Assembly: GCA_964533785.1 (NCBI GenBank)
Contig: CAZHNG010000014.1
Location: forward strand, 1-39,713
Origin: JANQRV01 sp964533785
GTDB lineage: Bacteria > Bacteroidota > Bacteroidia > Chitinophagales > Saprospiraceae
Reading direction: 5' to 3'
Length of the DNA stretch: 39,713 bases
The translations under genes and the position numbers were made by a program. The notes beneath the pieces are model-generated. The model was given only the letters and a program-made list of their open reading frames with translations, was not told the DNA's origin and searched no databases. The number at the start of each line of letters is the position of its first letter. Position 1 is the first letter of the stretch. Positions 1 to 8,736 of this stretch are shown here, one piece after another.

Positions 1-18
1 GAATATCAGCGTTTTGTT

Positions 19-53
19 GTCTAAAATCTAGCGTCTAGCGTCAAAAGTCCAAA
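19..53. repeat. degenerate 7-bp tandem repeat, about 5 units
   Basis: Five consecutive 7-mers can be read from base 19: gtctaaa, atctagc, gtctagc, gtcaaaa, gtccaaa. The middle two match the pattern (A/G)TCT(A/G)GC also found near 9.97 kb, 11.43 kb and, as ATCTGGT, near 38.27 kb. The array lies downstream of the 3' end of the hydroxyacid dehydrogenase gene. The rest of bases 1-176 shows nothing else recognisable. Confidence 0.55.
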
Positions 54-176
54 AAATTGGTAAAGTCCAATAAAATCAAAGGTTTTGAAACTCAGTATTG
101 ATAAGGTGTCTACTAGTACGAATACCACATAAAACAGGTGATATTGTATCGTTAATTTTTACATTCGGCTTAACTC

Positions 177-1136
177 CTAGGATAAAGTTTTACTCTCCCA
201 CCAACTTTCTATCTTTTTCCCCAACCACTCTGCATGACCTTTTTTTGCTTCATGTGACCAGCCGGCAATGTGGGGTGTCAGTATAACATTATCCGCTTTA
301 CGAAGATATTGAAAGATTTCGGGCAAACCATCCGGATCTAATTGTACAAATGAGCCTTCTTCATATTCAATAACATCCAAGGCTGCCCCCAGGACTTTGC
401 CCTTTTTAAGCTGTTGGACCAGGTCGGCTGTCCTTAGCACTAAACCTCTGGCTGTATTTATCAAGTAGATGGGCTTGGCGAAAGACTGTAAGAACTGGCC
501 ATTGATGAAATAATGGTTTTCGGCGGAGTAGGGAATGTGAACGCTCAGTACGTCGCTAAGCTCAAAAAGGGTTTCGAGATCTACGGCTTTGGCATGGGAA
601 TCTCCGTAGTTGGTACTGTATTTGTCGTAGGCAATGACCATGGCTTCAAAACCCTGTAATCGTTGAGCAAATGCCTGCCCCATATTACCATAGCCAAGGA
701 TACCGATCGTTTTGTTCTTGATCTCGGTACCCCGGTTGGGCTCACGTAACCATAACCCATTTTGAACCTGTTGGTGAGCACGGCTCAGGTTGTTCATCAA
801 CATCAGAAGGAGACCTAAGGTGTGCTCGCCTACGGCATCACGACTGCCTTCCGGGCTGGCGAATACCGCGATACCCTTTTGTCGGGCAAAATCAATATCA
901 ATATGCTCAAGGCCTACTCCGTAACGGGCAACAAACTTTAATTGAAGTGCTTTTTCCAAGAAAAATTGATCAATATTGATGCGGCTTCTTACCACAATAC
1001 CAAAATATTGGTGGGCAATAGCTTCTAAAGATTCTCGATCAGCCTCTGTTCTGAAATCGCATAAAAAACCTAGCGACTGTAATTTTTCCGGAAGTATAGG
1101 GTGGGAATGGTCGATAAAGAGGACTTTTCTGTCCAT
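177..1136 (-). CDS. D-2-hydroxyacid dehydrogenase (phosphoglycerate dehydrogenase-like)
   Basis: A 319-aa protein of the D-isomer-specific 2-hydroxyacid dehydrogenase family, which reduces 2-keto acids with NAD(P)H in the cytoplasm. The NAD-binding glycine motif GILGYGNMG is at residues 145-153. The family arginine is in LINTARG and the catalytic histidine in ILTPHIAGWSHE near the C-terminus. There is no C-terminal ACT domain, so it is shorter than full SerA proteins. The substrate cannot be fixed from sequence; 3-phosphoglycerate, glyoxylate or another 2-keto acid are all possible. It lies about 150 bp downstream of the peroxiredoxin gene on the same strand, so it may be read from the methionine unit or from its own promoter. 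The ATG at 1136 gives the expected N-terminal beta strand (KVLFID). Confidence 0.85.
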   Translation of the reverse strand: MDRKVLFIDHSHPILPEKLQSLGFLCDFRTEADRESLEAIAHQYFGIVVRSRINIDQFFLEKALQLKFVARYGVGLEHIDIDFARQKGIAVFASPEGSRDAVGEHTLGLLLMLMNNLSRAHQQVQNGLWLREPNRGTEIKNKTIGILGYGNMGQAFAQRLQGFEAMVIAYDKYSTNYGDSHAKAVDLETLFELSDVLSVHIPYSAENHYFINGQFLQSFAKPIYLINTARGLVLRTADLVQQLKKGKVLGAALDVIEYEEGSFVQLDPDGLPEIFQYLRKADNVILTPHIAGWSHEAKKGHAEWLGKKIESWWESKTLS

Positions 1137-1193
1137 TGTCTATTTTTGAATGCAAAAATGTGCTAAGAGGCTGCTTGTACTGAAATGAAGTAA

Positions 1194-1262
1194 GAGAATT
1201 AAGGCTAAAAGTTGATCTCTAGCAGTAAAACTAAAATTAACCGGATCTTAACCTTAATTCTC
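1194..1262. other. inverted repeat between peroxiredoxin and hydroxyacid dehydrogenase genes
   Basis: Perfect 11-bp arms, gagaattaagg at 1194-1204 and ccttaattctc at 1252-1262, separated by 47 bases. The element lies 25 bp past the stop codon of the peroxiredoxin gene and 58 bp before the dehydrogenase start, both on the minus strand. There is no clear T-run after the dyad, so it is a weak terminator candidate. A 9-base repeat ttaaccgga also occurs in the loop and again near 1276. Confidence 0.35.
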
Positions 1263-1286
1263 AATACAATGTTTGTTAACCGGAAC

Positions 1287-1922
1287 CTACTTGTCCGGCT
1301 GAGGTGTCATTCTTAAATAAGGCTTAATTTCGGTAACTCCTTTTGCAAATTTCTTCTTAGCTTCTTCCGTAGGAATGGCGGGAGAAACAACAACGTCCTG
1401 GCCTTGCTCCCAATCCACCGGTGTAGCAACACTATAATTATCGGTTAATTGCAGGGAATCGATGACGCGAAGGATCTCGTGGAAGTTACGTCCCGTAGAT
1501 GGCGGATAAGTCATCATCATACGGATCTTTTTGTTCGAATCAATGACGAAAACGGTACGAACCGTAAATTTGCTGTCCGCTTTAGGATGGATCATATCAT
1601 ATAATTCCGCAACTTTACGGTCTTGATCCGCGATAATTGGAAAATTCATCGTTACCGATTGGGTTTCTTCAATATCCTTGATCCATTTATGGTGGTCATC
1701 TATCGGATCAACACTAAGAGCGATCACCTTAGCGTTTCGCTTAGCAAACTCTTCTTTTAAGGCAGCTGTCCTGCCTAGTTCAGTAGTACAAACAGGGGTG
1801 AAATCCGCAGGGTGAGAATACAGAACCACCCAGCTATCACCGACCCATTCGTGAAAATTAATTTCACCCTCAGTTGTCATGGCCGTGAAATTCGGTGCTT
1901 CCTCTCCTAATCTTAATGACAT
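1287..1922 (-). CDS. 1-Cys peroxiredoxin (Prx6 type)
   Basis: A 211-aa thiol peroxidase that reduces hydrogen peroxide and organic hydroperoxides in the cytoplasm. The peroxidatic motif HPADFTPVCTTE is at residues 37-48, with Cys45 the only cysteine in the whole protein, which identifies the 1-Cys mechanism. The length and the long C-terminal extension (about residues 150-211, including TPVDWEQGQDVVV) fit the Prx6 subfamily. It starts 23 bp after the metX stop codon on the same strand, so co-transcription with metY-metX behind the SAM riboswitch is likely. That would tie peroxide defence to methionine demand; this last point is inference. An external thiol reductant is needed and none is encoded nearby. 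Confidence 0.93.
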   Translation of the reverse strand: MSLRLGEEAPNFTAMTTEGEINFHEWVGDSWVVLYSHPADFTPVCTTELGRTAALKEEFAKRNAKVIALSVDPIDDHHKWIKDIEETQSVTMNFPIIADQDRKVAELYDMIHPKADSKFTVRTVFVIDSNKKIRMMMTYPPSTGRNFHEILRVIDSLQLTDNYSVATPVDWEQGQDVVVSPAIPTEEAKKKFAKGVTEIKPYLRMTPQPDK

Positions 1923-1945
1923 AATTTATAAGGTTTTAATTTTGA

Positions 1946-3115
1946 TTAAAATGATTCACTTCCAGGAATTTTTTTGGGGTCGAGTTTGGGGATTCCTTCA
2001 AAAGGATTAAAGGATCCACTATCATTTAATGTGCCTTTTAATAAAAAAGTTTGCACGAGGCGGCTGATCTTTCTGTCTTCTACTAAAAAACCATCATGGC
2101 CGTAATGACTGTCAATAGCAGCATAACTAGCATTAGGTATGTGTTCTGCTAAAAATTCCTGTTCTGATAATGGGAATAGGACGTCAGAAGTAATACCTAT
2201 GATCAGGGACTTTGCTTTTATTGCTTGCAAGGCTGCTTCAATGCTCTTTCTTTTTCGGCCCACGTTGTGGCTGTCCATGGCTTTGCTCAAGGTGTAATAG
2301 GCGTGTGCATTAAAGCGTTTGCGTAACTTCAAGCCTTGATATCTTTGGTAGGAACTTGCTTTGAAATCATCCAAAAGGCTGTGGTCTACTTCTGCTTGGG
2401 TGTTCTGGTAAGTATAATAACTACGGTAAGAAAGCATGGCAATGGCCCGGGCTGCTTCCAGTCCATTGTGGCCTCCATCGGGATGATCCGGAAACGTAGG
2501 ATCAGCCATTAGGGCCATCCTTTGAGCCTCGTTAAAAGCAATGCCCCATGGAGAATGGTGCGCATTGCTGGCCAGGACACAAAGATGTTCGAAGGCATCC
2601 GGTTGACTAATGCACCATTCTAATGCCTGCTGCCCTCCCATTGAGCCCCCGATAACAAGGTGTATTTTTTCTATATCTAAATGCTTTTTCAATAATTGAT
2701 GCGCCCTCACCATGTCCCGAATGGTAACCAAGGGGAAGACCTTCCCGTAGGGTTGATTGGTAAGTGGGTTCACGCTCGTCGGTCCCGTAGTACCGTAACA
2801 GGAGCCGATCATATTGGCACAGACGATGAAGTAACGCTCCGGATCAAATATTTTGTTCTTCCCTACAAGTCCGCTCCACCAATCTGCCACATCAGCATTG
2901 GCCGTTAAAGCGTGGCAAATCCAGATTACATTGTCTTTTTTCTCATTTAGCTTGCCATACGTACAATAAGCGATCACTAATTCTGTTAAAGACCGTCCGC
3001 ATTCCAGCTCAAAAGGCTCATTAATGTTTAAATACCGTGTTTCACTCACTTTTCTTGATTTATGAATGGCCATTGACGGGTGGTAATCGATCATTACCTC
3101 CCGCCAATTATCCAT
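1946..3115 (-). CDS. metX: homoserine O-acetyltransferase MetX
   Basis: A 389-aa alpha/beta-hydrolase-fold acyltransferase that activates L-homoserine with acetyl-CoA, the first committed step of methionine synthesis. The nucleophile elbow GGSMGG places Ser158; the other triad residues are Asp311 (in SDVLFP) and His340 (in HYGHDGF). The N-terminal family block FELECGRSL and the motif NMIGSCYGTTGP are present. It lies 40 bp downstream of metY, which uses O-acetylhomoserine, on the same strand and behind the same riboswitch. MetX-family enzymes can prefer succinyl-CoA in some lineages, so acyl specificity is inferred from the metY pairing. The first 13 residues before MAIHKS may not all be translated. 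Confidence 0.93.
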   Translation of the reverse strand: MDNWREVMIDYHPSMAIHKSRKVSETRYLNINEPFELECGRSLTELVIAYCTYGKLNEKKDNVIWICHALTANADVADWWSGLVGKNKIFDPERYFIVCANMIGSCYGTTGPTSVNPLTNQPYGKVFPLVTIRDMVRAHQLLKKHLDIEKIHLVIGGSMGGQQALEWCISQPDAFEHLCVLASNAHHSPWGIAFNEAQRMALMADPTFPDHPDGGHNGLEAARAIAMLSYRSYYTYQNTQAEVDHSLLDDFKASSYQRYQGLKLRKRFNAHAYYTLSKAMDSHNVGRKRKSIEAALQAIKAKSLIIGITSDVLFPLSEQEFLAEHIPNASYAAIDSHYGHDGFLVEDRKISRLVQTFLLKGTLNDSGSFNPFEGIPKLDPKKIPGSESF

Positions 3116-3155
3116 TTAATAATTTGAGCACAGGTCATGCTGCTAACGCTCACTA

Positions 3156-4454
3156 TTAATCCGTAAAACTAAAAGCATGCTCAAGATCCGCCAGAATATC
3201 GTCAATGTGCTCATAACCAACGGAAATTCGAAGTAGGTTAGGGAGTACGCCCGCAGCTAATTGTTCTTGTTCGGTAAGTTGCTGGTGCGTAGTAGCCGAA
3301 GGCTGAATGATGAGCGTCTTAGCATCTCCAACGTTAGCCAGGTGGCTTACGAGTTGTAAGTTATCCACAAACCGGGTGGCATTAGCCTTATCTCCTTTGA
3401 TCGTAAAGGATAAAACTCCACCAAATCCATGTTTCAGATATTTTTGGGCTGTAGCGTAGGATGGATGACTTGGCAAACCAGCGTAATTAACGTGTTCCAC
3501 TTTTGGATGAGCGTCGAGCCATTTGGCAACTGCCAGTGCATTGTCAACAGTTTTTTGCACCCTCAAGGAAAGAGTTTCCAAACCTTGCAGCAACAAAAAG
3601 GAATTAAAAGGACTCATACAAGGGCCGTAATCACGTAACCCTTCAACCCTCGCTCTGATGATGAAAGCAATATTACCAAAAGGACCGTCCGTACCAAAAA
3701 TATCCCAGAACTTCATGCCGTGATAACCCTCGGATGGTTCGGTAAATTGAGGAAATTTACCATTTGCCCAATTGAAGTTTCCCGCATCTACGATCACTCC
3801 ACCAATTGAGGTACCGTGGCCGCCGATCCATTTGGTCGCTGATTGTACCACGATATTCGCACCATAATCAATTGGCCGGCACAAATAACCGCAAGCTCCA
3901 AAAGTATTATCGACAATCAAGGGAAGGTCATGCTTTTGTGCAACTGCCGCAATACCCTCAAAATCGGGTACGCTAAAACTCGGATTACCCATCGTTTCAA
4001 CATATAGCGCCCTGGTGCGTTCATTGACCAGTTCATCGAAACTTTTGGGGTGAAGGTCTTTGGTGAATTGAGTTTCTATACCTATCTTTTTGAAGGTCAC
4101 CTTAAATTGATTATAGGTACCACCGTAGAGATTAGGGCTCGAAACAACATTTTGTCCGCTGCCCATAATATTGGATATCGCAAGAAATTGTGCAGCTTGA
4201 CCAGAGCTGGTAGCAAGAGCTGCAACCCCTCCTTCTAAAGCTGCAACCCTTTTCTCAAATACATCATTAGTAGGATTCATGATCCTGCTGTAGATGTTGC
4301 CAAATTCTTTTAAGGCGAACAAATTAGCCCCGTGTTCCGAGTCTTTGAACGTAAACGATGTGGTTTGGTAAATCGGCACGGCCCGTGCGCGAGTGTTATC
4401 CACTTCTTCCTGACCTGCGTGCAGTTGGAGTGTTTCGAATTTAAAATCTGACAT
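3156..4454 (-). CDS. metY: O-acetylhomoserine sulfhydrylase MetY
   Basis: A 432-aa PLP enzyme of the Cys/Met metabolism (cystathionine gamma-synthase) family, long enough for the MetY branch. It joins O-acetylhomoserine with sulfide to make homocysteine, or with methanethiol to make methionine. The PLP lysine is Lys208 in SATKWIGGHG; SGQAAQ (near 84) and VETMGNP (near 152) are the usual cofactor-binding blocks. The N-terminus FKFETLQLHAGQ is typical of MetY. It is the first gene after the SAM-I riboswitch and is followed 40 bp later by metX. A second, shorter relative sits at 11455-12615 and probably belongs to another branch of the family. Confidence 0.95.
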   Translation of the reverse strand: MSDFKFETLQLHAGQEEVDNTRARAVPIYQTTSFTFKDSEHGANLFALKEFGNIYSRIMNPTNDVFEKRVAALEGGVAALATSSGQAAQFLAISNIMGSGQNVVSSPNLYGGTYNQFKVTFKKIGIETQFTKDLHPKSFDELVNERTRALYVETMGNPSFSVPDFEGIAAVAQKHDLPLIVDNTFGACGYLCRPIDYGANIVVQSATKWIGGHGTSIGGVIVDAGNFNWANGKFPQFTEPSEGYHGMKFWDIFGTDGPFGNIAFIIRARVEGLRDYGPCMSPFNSFLLLQGLETLSLRVQKTVDNALAVAKWLDAHPKVEHVNYAGLPSHPSYATAQKYLKHGFGGVLSFTIKGDKANATRFVDNLQLVSHLANVGDAKTLIIQPSATTHQQLTEQEQLAAGVLPNLLRISVGYEHIDDILADLEHAFSFTD

Positions 4455-4642
4455 TTTAATTTATTATGTGATTAATGAATATGGTTATGCAATGATTGGA
4501 TAACTGTTCACGATATTGTGGATGAAGTTTATTGTATTAAAGACAACAACACTGCATATTGAAGATAGAACAGTTGCAAATGCGGCTTAAACAATCAGTA
4601 GAAAATATCAATTGTACTGTTGGAGTGGTAAACATTGGTTTC

Positions 4643-4774
4643 GATTTTATAGGTCCAAAATTTTACCCTTCGTGGGAATTTGGCGGGAATTGGCACCTTT
4701 TATCATTTATTAAGATATGATAAGGTTGCCAGGGTTTCACGGAGCCCGATCTCTCAACCCTTCTATATAAAATC
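4643..4774 (-). promoter_or_regulatory. SAM-I (S-box) riboswitch upstream of metY
   Basis: Read on the minus strand, this leader carries the conserved S-box core: GAGAGATCGGGCTCCGTGA, then AACCCTGGCAACC, a P3 hairpin (CCTTATCAT paired with ATGATAAAAGG), and GGTGCCAATTCCC. These are the hallmark bases of the SAM-I aptamer, including the kink-turn region and SAM pocket. The core is about 4672-4763. An outer 9-bp pairing, gattttata/tataaaatc (4766-4774 with 4643-4651), closes the element. About 190 nt separate it from the metY start and no obvious U-run terminator is visible there, so the control mechanism is undecided. SAM binding is expected to shut off metY-metX. The class is recognised with high confidence; exact ends are approximate. 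Confidence 0.92.
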
Positions 4775-4803
4775 AAATCTTCTTAAAGAATTGATTGAAT
4801 AGT

Positions 4804-4834
4804 CAAATGTAGGATAGAATTATCGAATTTTCAA
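4804..4834 (-). promoter_or_regulatory. Bacteroidota-type promoter for the riboswitch leader
   Basis: On the minus strand TACATTTG (4804-4811) matches the Bacteroidota -7 consensus TAnnTTTG, and a TTG (4832-4834) lies 20 nt upstream as the -33 element. The start site would fall near 4798, just before the outer stem of the SAM riboswitch, which is the expected arrangement. Confidence 0.7.
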
Positions 4835-4879
4835 CTAAAACCTCTATTCGGTGGTTTTTTTAGAAAATCTTAACATATC

Positions 4880-5308
4880 ATGGAAATAAAACTCAGACGC
4901 ATTGAGGGAGAATATAAAATGGAGGCTCAAAACGAAAAAGGCTTCTCCGTAATTACGGATGCTGCTGAATCAGTGGGCGGGACTAATGCAGCTATGCGCC
5001 CGATGCAGCTCATGTTGGCGGGCTTGGGGAGTTGTAGCTCTATTGATGTGATCCACATGCTGAAAAAGCAACGGCAACATTTGGAGGATATCCGCATTGT
5101 CGTAACCGCTGACCGTGAAAAAGATAAGGTGCCTTCCCTTTTCACGAAAGTGCACGTCCATTTTATCCTGAAAGGTGATTTAAATGAAAATAAAGTTAAA
5201 CGTGCTGTTGATCTTTCAATGGAAAAGTACTGTTCTGTGGCGAAAATTATGGAGAAAACCGCTGAAATTACCTGGAGCTATGTGGTTGAGCGTGAAACAT
5301 TAGCTTAA
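4880..5308 (+). CDS. OsmC/Ohr family protein
   Basis: A 142-aa OsmC-type protein, a family of cytoplasmic thiol peroxidases active on organic hydroperoxides. The two conserved cysteines are at Cys52 (LGSCSSID) and Cys118 (MEKYCSVAK), in the usual contexts. The length fits the single-domain YhfA/OsmC-like group better than Ohr proper, so the exact substrate is uncertain. It is divergent from metY, sharing the 425-bp gap that holds the riboswitch and its promoter. No strong TAnnTTTG element is visible directly upstream. It is followed by a convergent WD40 gene 134 bp away. The start is the ATG directly after an A/T-rich stretch. Confidence 0.88.
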   Translation: MEIKLRRIEGEYKMEAQNEKGFSVITDAAESVGGTNAAMRPMQLMLAGLGSCSSIDVIHMLKKQRQHLEDIRIVVTADREKDKVPSLFTKVHVHFILKGDLNENKVKRAVDLSMEKYCSVAKIMEKTAEITWSYVVERETLA

Positions 5309-5442
5309 AAGCCGGCCTGAAGGTAGACCACACTCAGCTCCCTCCCGATACTCGATACCAAACCCAAACGTTCTGGCAGCGGCGGTCTTATTAATACTCT
5401 TAATACCTGGACTTTTGACATAACATTTTAAGTGTTTGATCA

Positions 5443-6819
5443 TCAATACAAAGAAACATAATATTTCTTATTCAATCCTTTAACAAAAGCGGTAAGTGAT
5501 TGCACCATCACCTTGCCATTCCGGTAGATTAATTCGAGATCTTTGTATTCCACCAGGTCAAAATTATCCTGAAAATTAGGAGCATGTTTGATGGGAACCT
5601 TGAGTTTTAAAACGCCTAATTTCGGAGAGATCAATTGAAAAAATTCTCCGTCTGCATTGTAAGGCCCCAACTCAAATCCTTGATTCCAGCTGGCATTATT
5701 TACGTAATAGTTAAGCATAGAAGTTACCAGGCTGTTTTTAACATCATAATAGTATTTTTGCTTTTCTTTCATTCGCCTTTCAAAAGCTTTCGTTTTCTCA
5801 AAAGGTTGCTTTTTTGACCAATCTCGTAATTGTTTAGAGGTTAAGATGTTTATTCTTTCTGCCAAATTAGGAGCATTCCAGACTCTGACGGTTCCGTCCC
5901 GGCTGGCACTGGCAACGTGTCTTCCGTCGGGGCTATACGCAATTTCAACAACATCGGAAGTGTGAACATCCTCACCTAGATCCATGATCAATCTGCCAGT
6001 AGCGAGATCCCAGAGCTTTATGGTCCGGTCACCGCTTGCAGTAGCTAAAACCAGGCCGTCGGGATCAAAAGCGATAGACCATACATCGGTTTGGTGTCCA
6101 CTTAATTCTAAAATTTGTTCTCCTCTTTGTGTATCCCAAACTCTGGCTTTATTGTCTAAACCTGCACTTGCAACAAATCGAACATTGCGGCTCCATTTTA
6201 CGTCCCAGACTTCATCCGTATGTCCACCCAGGGCTTTTAACAACTTGTTTTCATTGATATCCCAAATACGCAAAAGGCTATCGCTACCCGCCGTAACAAT
6301 CTGATCTCCCAGGCTATTGAAACTTACACCCGTTACTTGTTCCGCGGCTATACCGAATTTTTTGACCGGCCGGCCGGTGGCAACATCCCAGATGATCGCC
6401 TTTCCGTCCAATCCTGCGGAACACAAATAAAAACCATCAGGGCTAAAAGTAAGATCACGAACATGATCTTTATGCCCTTCCATGACGGCTATCCGCCGCC
6501 CGGTTTCAATATCCCAAAGTATTACTTTCTTATCAACGCCTCCGCTGGCAACAAAACGACCATTCGGAGAATTACGAAGGCAAAGAACATCATCCGTATG
6601 TCCTGTAAGAGACCGGGCATGTCTTCCCGTATTGGCTTCCCAAACATCTATAGTGCCACCAACGCCTCCACTTACCATATAGTAACCGTCGCTTGAATAA
6701 TCAACAGCGTAAATGGCATTCTCCGTAATAATACTCAGGTCTAATTCTTCTGGTTTTTCCTGACCAAAAACAAAATTCACAAATGGTACAAACAGAATGA
6801 GCATCAGGTGTTTCATCAC
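5443..6819 (-). CDS. secreted WD40-repeat protein
   Basis: A 458-aa protein with an N-terminal signal peptide (MMKHLMLILFVPFVNFVFG), so probably periplasmic or outer-membrane associated. Residues about 30-320 hold seven WD40 repeats, seen as recurring GH..V.....SP.G...AS...D....WD units, enough for one closed beta-propeller. The C-terminal third (about 330-458) is not WD40 and has a lysine/arginine-rich linker followed by a mixed alpha/beta part of unknown type. Such propellers act as binding scaffolds and no catalytic residues are evident. It lies 168 bp downstream of batD on the same strand. The specific partner is unknown. Confidence 0.85.
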   Translation of the reverse strand: MMKHLMLILFVPFVNFVFGQEKPEELDLSIITENAIYAVDYSSDGYYMVSGGVGGTIDVWEANTGRHARSLTGHTDDVLCLRNSPNGRFVASGGVDKKVILWDIETGRRIAVMEGHKDHVRDLTFSPDGFYLCSAGLDGKAIIWDVATGRPVKKFGIAAEQVTGVSFNSLGDQIVTAGSDSLLRIWDINENKLLKALGGHTDEVWDVKWSRNVRFVASAGLDNKARVWDTQRGEQILELSGHQTDVWSIAFDPDGLVLATASGDRTIKLWDLATGRLIMDLGEDVHTSDVVEIAYSPDGRHVASASRDGTVRVWNAPNLAERINILTSKQLRDWSKKQPFEKTKAFERRMKEKQKYYYDVKNSLVTSMLNYYVNNASWNQGFELGPYNADGEFFQLISPKLGVLKLKVPIKHAPNFQDNFDLVEYKDLELIYRNGKVMVQSLTAFVKGLNKKYYVSLY

Positions 6820-6987
6820 AGTATTTTTTAGTTCATAGTGGCTATGAAAAACAAAATTCTAAATCGGATTGGGATGGAAATTCTCTATATAGAAAATGGG
6901 GGAGGTAAACGTATTTATTTACCCATTTTTAATATAAATGTTACAAAGAAGGATTGAGAAAATGGGGCTAAACCCAGGCAAGATTAC

Positions 6988-8727
6988 TCAGCTTCTTGTT
7001 TTCTGCTCTATGGTTGCTAGAATATGAATGGCCTTTTGGTAGGTTTCGTTCATGTCTTTGGAGTTGTCCTTACCGGCAAACAAGGCCATTTCAGTAGTTT
7101 GAAGGACGGACATAAATTCATCAACATGCTTCGAATCCAGGTTCAGGGATTGCAATTTGTTATTGACGTTCTCTTTCGTCAATTCGGAACCGGGAATTTT
7201 AAGTTTATCGGAAACGTAACCAAGCATTGCTTTCGAGACTTCATTGTAGAAAGCCCGGCTATTACCGGCTTCTTTTAATTGTTCAGCAGTTTTTAACCGT
7301 TTTAAAGCTACCTTTTTTGCTTTTTTGATCTTAAGCTCCTCCTGATCAGGACCGGAGCGTGCCATTTTGCGGTAGACCAACAGACCTAAAAAAGAAAGGA
7401 AAGGAATAAAGAAGGCGATCCAAAATAGAGGGTTATTCAGGAAAGACTGGTTTTGGGGATGGACTTCGGTCGATAATTTGATATAACGAATATCTTCGAC
7501 GGACTCTTCCGCTTCCGGCACTTGGGGGATTTGGACTCTCCCCAGGTTACTTCCTTGTGTTACGTCAACGAAGAATGTTTCATCTTCTACTAAAACATAA
7601 GAACCAAGTTCCGGGTCAAAATAACTGAATTTAGGATTAATGGTGTAATTTCCCGGGGATTTAGGGACGGCAAGGTACTCAATTTCTTTCCTGCCAATCA
7701 GGCGGCCGTTTCTTTCGATGGTATTTTCTGCTATGATCCTGGGGTCATATACTTCAAAATTCTCCGGAAAGTTAAGAGGGGGAGTAGCTATTCTTTTAAT
7801 ATCACCGTCGCCCACAAAACTTACCTTGATGGAAACAGCATCATCAGTGGTAATTTGACTATTTTGAATTTGAGAGGCGATCTTATAAGAGCCTACCGCT
7901 CCTGTGAAGGTTCCGGTAGTGTCCTGAGGGAGATTATTTACTTGAATATCAACGGGTTCTGTTTCAAGGACGACTCTTTTCAATGGCCGGAAAAAGAAAT
8001 TATTATTATCATTATCTTCCATTTCAACACCAACCTGGATCGTTGTGGATGGTATGGTAAGCGTGCCCGTTTGCTGTGGAAAAAGGGCTACTACATAAAA
8101 TACATTGGTCGTATATTTTTTTCCGTCAATTTCTTCAACGGCAGTTCTGTTGTTGACCGACCTAATGGGCTGGGCATAAAATCCAGGGTAATTATCTTCC
8201 TCCGTCCGATCCGGGCGACGTACGTCATATCGGGTGTATATTTTGTAGCGTACGATAATTTGCTGGCCAATTACAGCCTCGGTATAATCCGGTTCCGCCC
8301 GTACGAAAAGTTCTTCTCCTTTACTGTCGATATCGCGGTCATCCTCGACGACATTGACCGTAAAAGGATCGGAAGTAAGTGTTTTATTATCAACGGTTAT
8401 TGAAGCTGAGCCGATCGTGTATTTACCGCTGGCCGGAGCCAATAGATCGTAAGTAATGCTGAGTTTACTCGAAGCCCGGCCGTTGACAATAGAACGTTGC
8501 GAAGAGTTATAAGGTCCGCCGACTATTTTAAATGGTTGAAGATCCGGAGGACGGAAGTTTTTACCCAAAGCATTGTAAAGGACAAAGCTGACTTGGAAAG
8601 TGCTGTTGGCATATACTTTTTTGGGAGCAGTAAAACCTTCGAAGCTTACTTCATTCTGCGCCAATAGCAGAATAGGTAGAAATAGGGTAAAACAAATGAA
8701 CGCTATTTTAAATGTTCTTCGTGGCAT
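6988..8727 (-). CDS. batD: BatD-type protein (oxygen tolerance family)
   Basis: A 579-aa protein with a signal peptide (residues 1-23), a long beta-rich periplasmic region of about 400 residues, one transmembrane helix (about 430-450, FWIAFFIPFLSFLGLLVYR) and a helical cytoplasmic tail. This order and the N-terminal block FEGFTAPKKVYANSTFQVSF match the BatD family first linked to aerotolerance in Bacteroides. BatD usually sits with batA, batB and batC and the MoxR ATPase; none of these is in this window, so this is an isolated copy. It begins 9 bp after the methyltransferase gene and is probably in one transcript with it and hisIE. The function as a complex member is known only from relatives. 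Confidence 0.85.
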   Translation of the reverse strand: MPRRTFKIAFICFTLFLPILLLAQNEVSFEGFTAPKKVYANSTFQVSFVLYNALGKNFRPPDLQPFKIVGGPYNSSQRSIVNGRASSKLSITYDLLAPASGKYTIGSASITVDNKTLTSDPFTVNVVEDDRDIDSKGEELFVRAEPDYTEAVIGQQIIVRYKIYTRYDVRRPDRTEEDNYPGFYAQPIRSVNNRTAVEEIDGKKYTTNVFYVVALFPQQTGTLTIPSTTIQVGVEMEDNDNNNFFFRPLKRVVLETEPVDIQVNNLPQDTTGTFTGAVGSYKIASQIQNSQITTDDAVSIKVSFVGDGDIKRIATPPLNFPENFEVYDPRIIAENTIERNGRLIGRKEIEYLAVPKSPGNYTINPKFSYFDPELGSYVLVEDETFFVDVTQGSNLGRVQIPQVPEAEESVEDIRYIKLSTEVHPQNQSFLNNPLFWIAFFIPFLSFLGLLVYRKMARSGPDQEELKIKKAKKVALKRLKTAEQLKEAGNSRAFYNEVSKAMLGYVSDKLKIPGSELTKENVNNKLQSLNLDSKHVDEFMSVLQTTEMALFAGKDNSKDMNETYQKAIHILATIEQKTRS

Positions 8728-8736
8728 AGCAATAAT

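Noticed and set aside
4455..4642. A leader peptide or intrinsic terminator between the SAM aptamer and metY
   Set aside because: No convincing short frame with a start, and no GC stem followed by a T-run, could be seen on the minus strand.
7855..8403. 182-codon plus-strand open frame inside batD
   Set aside because: It is the antisense of a clear BatD gene, and its translation has no family features or signal.
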